DNA of 39,694 nucleotides from an uncultured Flavobacteriaceae bacterium (GTDB lineage Bacteria > Bacteroidota > Bacteroidia > Flavobacteriales > Flavobacteriaceae), in assembly GCA_937901915.1 (NCBI GenBank), contig CALGUD010000126.1, positions 1 to 39,694 of the forward strand, in the 5' to 3' direction. A model generated the notes under the pieces. That model ran no database searches. It had not been told where the DNA came from and saw only the letters and a list, made by a program, of their open reading frames with translations. Shown here one piece after another: positions 33,647 through 39,694 of this stretch; the first letter of the stretch is position 1, and every line of letters starts with the position of its first letter. Made by a program: the position numbers and the translations under genes.

Positions 33647-35128
33647 TTACTTCTGATCCCACCAAATTTTTTCGAGTAGTGAAGACTTCTGAGTGATGTT
33701 AGGGTTTCTGTCAGCTTCACTGTCCGGATAAAAAATTGTATTAGGTGTTTGTAAGCCTGATAAAATGGAAGATACAGAAGGAATGTGATTTCCTTCAGCA
33801 TAATCTACACCTGCTAATGCTACAGTTTCGGGATATTTTGTTCTTCTTACTTCAAAGAAAGCTTCGATGGTATTCACATATGCCAAAGCGGCCCATTTTT
33901 GAACCATCACTTGTCTCACGGCAGTTTCTACATCTGCACTAGGAACATATTCATATGCGCCTCCGGCATCTATTAAGGCCTGAGCATCGGCAGGATCTAA
34001 ACCATAGGTAAGGAAAGAATTAATTACACCTTCATTATAAGCGGCTGCAGCACCCGTACCGCCCATATATCGTATCCGAGCTTCTGCCTGTAAAAAGTTA
34101 CTTTCGGCAACTGTTAATAAATATACGGGAGTCTCCGGGGTTATATTCGGTCTTGAGAAAGCTGAGGCCTGTTCGCTGGCAACAGCTCCTCGGTTCCCCT
34201 GGTCTAATCCTCTGTAAACTCCTCCATTGTTAAGCCTATATACGGCTTCTATCCTTGGATCTACATTCTCTTGATAAAACTGCAATAGCGAATTACTGGC
34301 CACATTATTAACATCACCCAGATGATCTATTTGTACATCATAAAATGGATTGTTTTTGTTTTGTTCGGGTGTATCGATTTCTCCATCATAGGCAGTAAAG
34401 GCTGCGTCTTGGGTAATAAAATTATCCTGGTTTATCAACGCAGTTACAGCAGAAGGATTGGCCATTGAAGTATATGACATTCTCATATACATCTTCAATT
34501 TTAAAGTATTGGCAAACTGTATCCAGTTATCCATGTCCGCTCCATATATCGCATCTTGTACTCCTACAGTAGATTCAACAGGATTGTTATTATATCTGTT
34601 CAATGCACTATTAATTGTAGCAATTAAATCTTCATATATAAATTCTCCGGAATCTGTACTTGGTGTAATATTATCATTACCCTGGAGAGTTTCTGAATAA
34701 GGTACAGGCCCAAAAAGATCGGTTAAAACCTGATATGTATATGCTCTTAGTAATGTAGCTATCAGGTAGGTGCCTGTGTCACCTTCTTCGTCTGAATTTA
34801 CAAGTACATACTCAAGGTCATTCAAACACCCTGCGTAAAGTTCTGTCCATAATCTGTCGGCAAAGCCTGTATTGATATTATATGTATCAATGTCCAGATA
34901 TTGACTGGCACTGGGAGATTGGGTATGGTATTGAGCCATAAATCCTCCAAAATTTGTCAAAGTTCCCCCTAAAACGGTAGCCAAAGAACCTTCGGCTGCA
35001 GAAAGTACGTATCGTTTCTCCACATCTTGTGGTACATTAGGGTTTGTGTTTATATCCAGGTCGTCCTCGCATGATACAACCAGCATAAAAACGAACATAA
35101 ATTTTAATATATTTTTCATTTTGTACAT
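33647..35128 (-). CDS. SusD/RagB family nutrient-binding outer-membrane lipoprotein
   Basis: The protein is 493 aa. Lipobox MLVVSC (Cys 20) is followed by EDDLD, consistent with surface export. The NTNPNVPQ motif right after it, GGFMAQYHTQSPSASQYLDI and TLLRAYTYQVLTDLFGPVPY place it in the SusD-like group 2 family. SusD proteins cap the SusC channel and bind the ligand, usually a glycan or peptide. The ATG at 35128 or the fourth codon (35119) may be the start; both give a good signal peptide. It follows the SusC-like gene after 21 bases. No glycoside hydrolase or regulator gene is nearby to suggest a substrate. Confidence 0.92.
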   Translation of the reverse strand: MYKMKNILKFMFVFMLVVSCEDDLDINTNPNVPQDVEKRYVLSAAEGSLATVLGGTLTNFGGFMAQYHTQSPSASQYLDIDTYNINTGFADRLWTELYAGCLNDLEYVLVNSDEEGDTGTYLIATLLRAYTYQVLTDLFGPVPYSETLQGNDNITPSTDSGEFIYEDLIATINSALNRYNNNPVESTVGVQDAIYGADMDNWIQFANTLKLKMYMRMSYTSMANPSAVTALINQDNFITQDAAFTAYDGEIDTPEQNKNNPFYDVQIDHLGDVNNVASNSLLQFYQENVDPRIEAVYRLNNGGVYRGLDQGNRGAVASEQASAFSRPNITPETPVYLLTVAESNFLQAEARIRYMGGTGAAAAYNEGVINSFLTYGLDPADAQALIDAGGAYEYVPSADVETAVRQVMVQKWAALAYVNTIEAFFEVRRTKYPETVALAGVDYAEGNHIPSVSSILSGLQTPNTIFYPDSEADRNPNITQKSSLLEKIWWDQK

Positions 35129-35149
35129 ATTTTCTATTAAATGTAATTA

Positions 35150-38100
35150 TTAGAACCTGGCCCTTAAAGTAAAAGCAATACTTCGCGTACTAGGATTGGC
35201 ACTGAATTCTCCAAAATTACTTGCCAAATCAGTTCCAAAAGTAGAAACCTCAGGGTCAATGTATTGGTTGCTTGCAGGGGTCCATATAAATAAGTTCCTT
35301 CCTATTATAGACATCGACAATCCATCTAAAGGAGTTCCTTCCAGCATTTTTGCAGGGAACTTATACCCCAGTGTTACCTCTCTGAGTTTTACGAAAGATT
35401 TATCTATTACAGTTGCTCTTGCGTTGGCATCAGCTCGGTAATAATCATCCATATGTTCCGTATCTACAGGGGTTAAATTTTCTTCATAGGTTATAGTACC
35501 TGCCCCGTCATCAATTCTTACTACAGAATTAGGAACTATAAATGGTTGTCGGTCATTATCAATAGTGGTGATTGAATTACCCGTAAAACGTGTAATATCA
35601 GCCGTTCTTGAATACATCAGTCCGCCTTGTCTTGAATCTATAGTGAAAGCTAAAGAAAGACCTTTATATGTAAATTCATTACTGATACCTAATGTATAGT
35701 CATACTGAGTGTCTCCATAAATTTCTTTCTCAGGATCTGCAATGGGTACTCCATTAGCATCTACCACTATTCTACCTTGTGGATCTGTTAAGGGAACACT
35801 ACCTTCTAATAAAGCGAGGGGTTCACCTTTTCTCGCTACTAAAGAAATAGTACTTAAACCACTTAAATCAACTTGGTCTATCCTTTCATCTAACTCTTCC
35901 AGGATTGCATCATTGGTTGAATAATTAACAGATGCATTCCAGTTGAACCCGTCAGGATTTCTAAGGATAGCCACATTTAGTAGCGCCTCTATACCTTTGT
36001 TTGATATGGTACCTATATTAGCGGTTTGGTTTGTATATCCGGAGGAAGGTGCTAACGGTAAACTAAGAATTTGATTTTCTACTAATGCATCGTAATAGGT
36101 GAAATCTACAGTAATTCTGCTATCTAAAAATTGCAATTCTGCACCTATTTCATATTCTTTTCTTCTTTCCGGTTCCAGGTTAGGATTTTCAGCCCTGTTT
36201 CCCACTTCAAAAGCATTTAAGCCACCGGTAGGAAATGCTAAAGTTCTGAATCCTTGATTATCAATATTTCCGGAAACAAAATCCGGTAAAATTTGGTATG
36301 GGCCAGTGTCTACCCCTGTTTCTCCATATCCTGCTCTTAATTTACCGTAATTTATTATATCTTGAATACCTTCAAATGTTCTGGTAAATACCCAACTCGT
36401 ATTTATACCTCCATAGAGCACAGACCTGTTTTGGGAGGGTAGGGTGGAATACCAGTCATTTCTGATATTTCCGGTTAAATATACCATGTCATTATAAGCA
36501 AATGTAGTACTGTTAAATAAACCTAACAATCTTCTTTTGCTAATCGTAGAAGCTACAGCTGGTGTACTTGCAGAGTTATTAAAGCCGTAGTACCCTGGTA
36601 TATCCTGGGTAGTAACAGATGCTGCAAAACTAGAGCTATACCTGTCATTATAGTTAAAGCCAAAATCCGATTGGATGTTAAAACTCTCACTAGGATTTAG
36701 ATTAATTCCATAAAGAAAGTCATGATTGATTTGCTTCACATTTGTGCCTATCTCTGCATAACCGCCAGGCACTTCTGTGCTTGTGCCATCATTAGGAGAG
36801 CCGGGTTCTGCATCAACTATAGCCTGCCATATTTTTATGGCTTCACTGTATTGGTCAATTCCCAGTCTGTAAGTTAACCTTGACCAATCATTTAGCTTTG
36901 CTGAAACGTCAAATGAACCATAAAACCGTTCTTTTTTGTAATCCGTTCCGTTTTCATTCAATGTAAAATAAGGATTGGTAACACCGTAAGGAGTATAGTA
37001 ATTTGAAACCGTATTAAAAGGATCGTTTTCATAATCCCTAAATTCGGTAATATCGATATCAGTAGGAATTTGCATCAGGTTGTTATAAACTGTCAATCCC
37101 TGTCCTGTTGCTACAGCACTTCCGGATGTACTCACATAATTTGCAGTTGCACCGAAAGTTAGAAAATCTACTTTTGAATTTAGGGCTACAGATAAAGTAT
37201 TCCTTTCATATGAATCTGCATCTGTTGGATAAATCCCGTCAGTCGCCGTATTGGAATATGAAAGCCTTGCTGATGTCTCACCGCTACCCCCTGAAATTGA
37301 TAAATTATTTATAAATGTATTACCTATATCAAAGAAATTTCTAAGTTGGTCTTTCTGAAATGAAAATGGTTTTATTTTTTGGGAATCATTAACTATGTTT
37401 CCCCATGGTAGTATTTCACCGGTAAAACGGGGGCCCCATGAGCCATTTTCACCTAAGTAATGTGCTCCATCCCATCCTTGTCCAAATTTGTCCTGGTATT
37501 TTGGAACACGCAGTACGTCGGAAAAAGCAGTTGTGGTAGAGAAATCGACTGTCAATTTAGCCGCATTTCCACTTTTAGTTGTGATTAGGATTACGCCATT
37601 GGCGGCACGTGAACCATAAAGTGCAGTTCCCGAAGCACCCTTTAATATGGTCATCGATTCAATATCCTCAGGATTGATATCTGAAGAACCACGTCCAAAA
37701 TCATATCCTCCATTTAATGAATTACTGAATGTAGAAGCATTACTTACGGGTACACCATCTACAACATATAATGGTTGATTAGAACCACCCAGGGAACTAA
37801 AACCCCTGATAATCATCCCGGAGGAAGCGCCGGGGTCAGTAGAGGCGTTAGAAATAACAACACCGGCTACTTTACCTTTTATTGCATCTGCTATATTGGT
37901 TTGAGAACCTTCAACAAGGTCGTCATTTCTAATAGTAGTAGTTGCTGAACCCAGTGACGATCTCTCTCTTTGTATACCGGCTGCTGTCACAACAACTTCT
38001 TGCAAAGATTGAGTATCTTCCAGTAATTGAACGTTAATTACTGAAGTAGAAGCATCCACTAACCTTTCTACTGATTGTTGGCCAAGATAAGAGTATACGA

Positions 38101-38311
38101 GTGTCTGGCCTACACTTGCAGTAATGGAATAATTTCCATCAAAATCGGTTTGGGTTCCTATTGTAGAACCTTTTACAACGATATTAGCCCCGGGTAACGG
38201 CAAACCATCCTGGTCTGTTACATTACCTGAGATCGTTTTCTCCTGTGCAAATACAATTTGCACAAGCAACGCCAATAGCAGCGTTAAAAATCTACTAGAC
38301 TTTGTTCTCAT
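35150..38311 (-). CDS. SusC/RagA family TonB-linked outer-membrane protein
   Basis: The protein is 1053 aa. Signal peptide at 1-22 (LLALLVQIVFAQ). A carboxypeptidase-regulatory-like domain lies at about 25-105 (ISGNVTDQDGLPLPGANIVV, GTQTDFDGNYSI), and the plug starts near 110 (SLQEVVVTAAGIQRERSSLG) with the SusC signature GSRAANGVILITTKSG near 230. A 22-strand barrel follows, ending in the terminal aromatic residue of RSIAFTLRARF. It forms the active, TonB-driven import channel with the SusD-like lipoprotein. It is the first gene of a four-gene operon (SusC, SusD, DUF5012-like, lipid-binding-like). No exact TAnnTTTG box was found in its upstream region. Confidence 0.95.
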   Translation of the reverse strand: MRTKSSRFLTLLLALLVQIVFAQEKTISGNVTDQDGLPLPGANIVVKGSTIGTQTDFDGNYSITASVGQTLVYSYLGQQSVERLVDASTSVINVQLLEDTQSLQEVVVTAAGIQRERSSLGSATTTIRNDDLVEGSQTNIADAIKGKVAGVVISNASTDPGASSGMIIRGFSSLGGSNQPLYVVDGVPVSNASTFSNSLNGGYDFGRGSSDINPEDIESMTILKGASGTALYGSRAANGVILITTKSGNAAKLTVDFSTTTAFSDVLRVPKYQDKFGQGWDGAHYLGENGSWGPRFTGEILPWGNIVNDSQKIKPFSFQKDQLRNFFDIGNTFINNLSISGGSGETSARLSYSNTATDGIYPTDADSYERNTLSVALNSKVDFLTFGATANYVSTSGSAVATGQGLTVYNNLMQIPTDIDITEFRDYENDPFNTVSNYYTPYGVTNPYFTLNENGTDYKKERFYGSFDVSAKLNDWSRLTYRLGIDQYSEAIKIWQAIVDAEPGSPNDGTSTEVPGGYAEIGTNVKQINHDFLYGINLNPSESFNIQSDFGFNYNDRYSSSFAASVTTQDIPGYYGFNNSASTPAVASTISKRRLLGLFNSTTFAYNDMVYLTGNIRNDWYSTLPSQNRSVLYGGINTSWVFTRTFEGIQDIINYGKLRAGYGETGVDTGPYQILPDFVSGNIDNQGFRTLAFPTGGLNAFEVGNRAENPNLEPERRKEYEIGAELQFLDSRITVDFTYYDALVENQILSLPLAPSSGYTNQTANIGTISNKGIEALLNVAILRNPDGFNWNASVNYSTNDAILEELDERIDQVDLSGLSTISLVARKGEPLALLEGSVPLTDPQGRIVVDANGVPIADPEKEIYGDTQYDYTLGISNEFTYKGLSLAFTIDSRQGGLMYSRTADITRFTGNSITTIDNDRQPFIVPNSVVRIDDGAGTITYEENLTPVDTEHMDDYYRADANARATVIDKSFVKLREVTLGYKFPAKMLEGTPLDGLSMSIIGRNLFIWTPASNQYIDPEVSTFGTDLASNFGEFSANPSTRSIAFTLRARF

Positions 38312-38852
38312 TTTATAATTTTATTTGAATTAGCTATTAGCAAAACTCTTAAATTAAGGTTAATAATCCAACTTTTTTTTCATAAAAGAAAAGCAAAATG
38401 TTATATTTTTCTAAAAAAATCATAAAAACAAGCAAAAAAATACAGATAAATCAGATATAGACAGGTGTTTTTATAAGAATAAGAAAACTTTTAATTTAAA
38501 TTTGATAGTATGGGTTTGATATAATTATAAAATTGACTGAAGTCATAGTATTTATAGTTCCAAATAATCATTTTTTCCATGTGTCTATATTGTATTATAT
38601 TATTTAGCATTTTAAAATATATCTTAACAATTAAAAATAACGGGACTTCTGTGTCATTTATACAAATCATTAATGGGGTTATGGCTTCTTAATTTATAAT
38701 AATCACAAACTATCTGAGCCTCCTGTCTTAATATATTTATATAGAATTGAAAATTAATTCGTTTACATTTGAATTCTTCGAAAATATTTCTACCTTTGCC
38801 ACCCTTAAAAACGGGGATTAAAAAAATTAATACAGTTATTGTAACGTAAATT
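38312..38852. other. Divergent spacer between SusC-like gene and rpsL
   Basis: This is 541 bases of very AT-rich sequence with A and T runs. Apart from the rpsL promoter at its right end I see no gene, repeat or conserved site. A minus-strand 85-codon frame at 38654-38911 overlaps the rpsL start and promoter and is not credible. Confidence 0.6.
38768..38798 (+). promoter_or_regulatory. rpsL (str operon) promoter
   Basis: A -33 TTTG (38768-38771) and a -7 TACCTTTG (38791-38798) are separated by 19 bases, an excellent match to the Bacteroidota housekeeping consensus. The implied leader is about 50 bases and contains a short CCC...GGG hairpin (about 38802-38817). Confidence 0.75.
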
Positions 38853-39227
38853 ATGCCAACAATTTCACAATTAGTACGAAAAGGAAGAGTCAGTATTGCT
38901 AAGAAGAGCAAATCGGCTGCTTTGGATTCGTGTCCGCAAAGACGCGGGGTTTGTACGCGTGTTTACACTACTACACCTAAAAAGCCGAATTCAGCTATGC
39001 GTAAAGTAGCAAGGGTTCGTCTTACAAATGGTAATGAAGTGAATGCATACATCCCGGGTGAAGGACACAATCTCCAGGAGCACTCGATAGTATTAGTAAG
39101 AGGCGGAAGGGTAAAAGATTTACCGGGAGTTAGATATCACATTGTTCGTGGAGCTTTAGACACCGCTGGTGTACAGGGAAGAACACAACGAAGATCTAAG
39201 TACGGTGCAAAACGCCCTAAAAAGTAA
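38853..39227 (+). CDS. rpsL: 30S ribosomal protein S12
   Basis: The 124-aa protein has a near-universal sequence: CPQRRGVCTRVYTTTPKKPN, GEGHNLQEHS, RGGRVKDLPGVRYHIVRGAL. S12 lies at the decoding centre of the small subunit. Lys 43 and Lys 88 (K42/K87 in mature E. coli numbering), the main sites of streptomycin-resistance changes, are wild type. The N-terminus MPTISQLVRKGR fixes the start. It is the first gene of the str operon, followed by rpsG after 22 bases. Confidence 0.98.
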   Translation: MPTISQLVRKGRVSIAKKSKSAALDSCPQRRGVCTRVYTTTPKKPNSAMRKVARVRLTNGNEVNAYIPGEGHNLQEHSIVLVRGGRVKDLPGVRYHIVRGALDTAGVQGRTQRRSKYGAKRPKK

Positions 39228-39249
39228 TTAAAACTTTTAAAAAGAAGAC

Positions 39250-39694
39250 ATGAGAAAAAGACAGGCAAAGAAAAGGCCGCTTTTACCCGATCCAAGATTT
39301 AACGATCAGTTAGTAACACGTTTTGTGAACAATCTGATGTGGGATGGTAAAAAGTCTGTAGCGTTCAAAATTTTCTACGATGCAATGGATATTGTAGATC
39401 AAAAGAAACAAGACGAGGAAAAAACCGCTTTGGAATTGTGGAAAGATGCTTTATCTAACGTAATGCCGCACGTAGAAGTACGTTCAAGGCGTGTAGGAGG
39501 GGCAACATTTCAAATTCCTATGCAAATCAGGCCGGATAGAAAAGTATCAATAGCTATGAAGTGGCTCATTAGTTTTTCCCGTAAGAGGAATGAAAAATCA
39601 ATGGCTCAGAAATTAGCCGGTGAAGTTTTAGCCGCTGCTAAAGAAGAAGGAGCTGCTGTTAAAAAACGCATGGACACTCATAAAATGGCAGAAG
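39250..39694 (+). CDS. rpsG: 30S ribosomal protein S7, 3' end outside the window
   Basis: 148 codons are visible and the frame is still open at the window edge; bacterial S7 has about 156-158 residues, so only the last few are missing. Recognisable: MRKRQAKKRPLLPDPRFNDQ, LVTRFVNNLMWDGKKSVA, VMPHVEVRSRRVGGATFQIP and MKWLISFSRKRNEKSMAQKL. S7 nucleates assembly of the 30S head and binds the 3' domain of 16S rRNA. An A/G-rich AAAAAGAAG stretch ends shortly before the ATG. Confidence 0.97.
   Translation, partial: MRKRQAKKRPLLPDPRFNDQLVTRFVNNLMWDGKKSVAFKIFYDAMDIVDQKKQDEEKTALELWKDALSNVMPHVEVRSRRVGGATFQIPMQIRPDRKVSIAMKWLISFSRKRNEKSMAQKLAGEVLAAAKEEGAAVKKRMDTHKMAE

Noticed and set aside
38654..38911. 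85-codon minus-strand frame between SusC and rpsL
   Set aside because: It overlaps the rpsL promoter and the first codons of rpsL and has no recognisable protein features.

Overview
The window comes from a member of the Bacteroidota, most likely a marine-type Flavobacteriaceae. The signs are a SusC/SusD pair, a PorP/SprF protein next to a protein with a gliding-type (type B) type IX secretion sorting domain, the RadC/DUF7033-like/YjjG gene row, promoters of the TAnnTTTG class, weak Shine-Dalgarno sequences and an AT-rich genome. There is no rRNA, tRNA, CRISPR array, insertion sequence or integrase.

Layout. (1) 79-6132, minus: a giant alpha-2-macroglobulin-like protein with an intact CxEQ thioester motif, separated by a terminator from the next operon. 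(2) 6272-12221, minus: a three-gene surface operon made of a secreted Ig-like adhesin with a type B sorting domain, a PorP/SprF outer-membrane protein and an OmpA/PD40/TPR protein. (3) 12343-21445: housekeeping genes on both strands, namely a TPR protein, Mpl (peptidoglycan recycling), a DUF1569/DinB-like protein, radC, a polysaccharide-deacetylase-like protein, a YjjG-type HAD nucleotidase, two decayed genes (18024-19216), rarA and a rhomboid protease. (4) 21478-22221, minus: rlmB. (5) 22235-32384: an island of about 10 kb with a three-gene Rhs/YD-repeat operon (SpvB-like YD protein, then Rhs core protein with ten MopE-type metal-binding repeats and an AT-rich C-terminal tip, then a small lipoprotein). 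The island is bracketed by two direct copies of the rlmB promoter and 5' end. (6) 32437-38311, minus: a SusC-SusD-DUF5012-lipid-binding operon with no enzyme genes. (7) 38853 to the end, plus: the start of the str operon, rpsL and a truncated rpsG.

The part most worth attention is the Rhs island. Its gene order (split YD shell, variable-looking tip, small AT-rich lipoprotein directly after it) is that of a polymorphic toxin with an immunity gene. However, both large proteins carry Sec signal peptides and no type VI or type IX delivery domain is recognisable. A decayed copy of the rlmB start, 42 of 44 bases identical around the promoter, lies at the far edge of the island. This implies that the operon was inserted between rlmB and the terminator of the SusCD operon with duplication of the rlmB 5' end. 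Function of the tip, of the candidate immunity protein and of the metal-binding repeats is inference; none of it was tested here.
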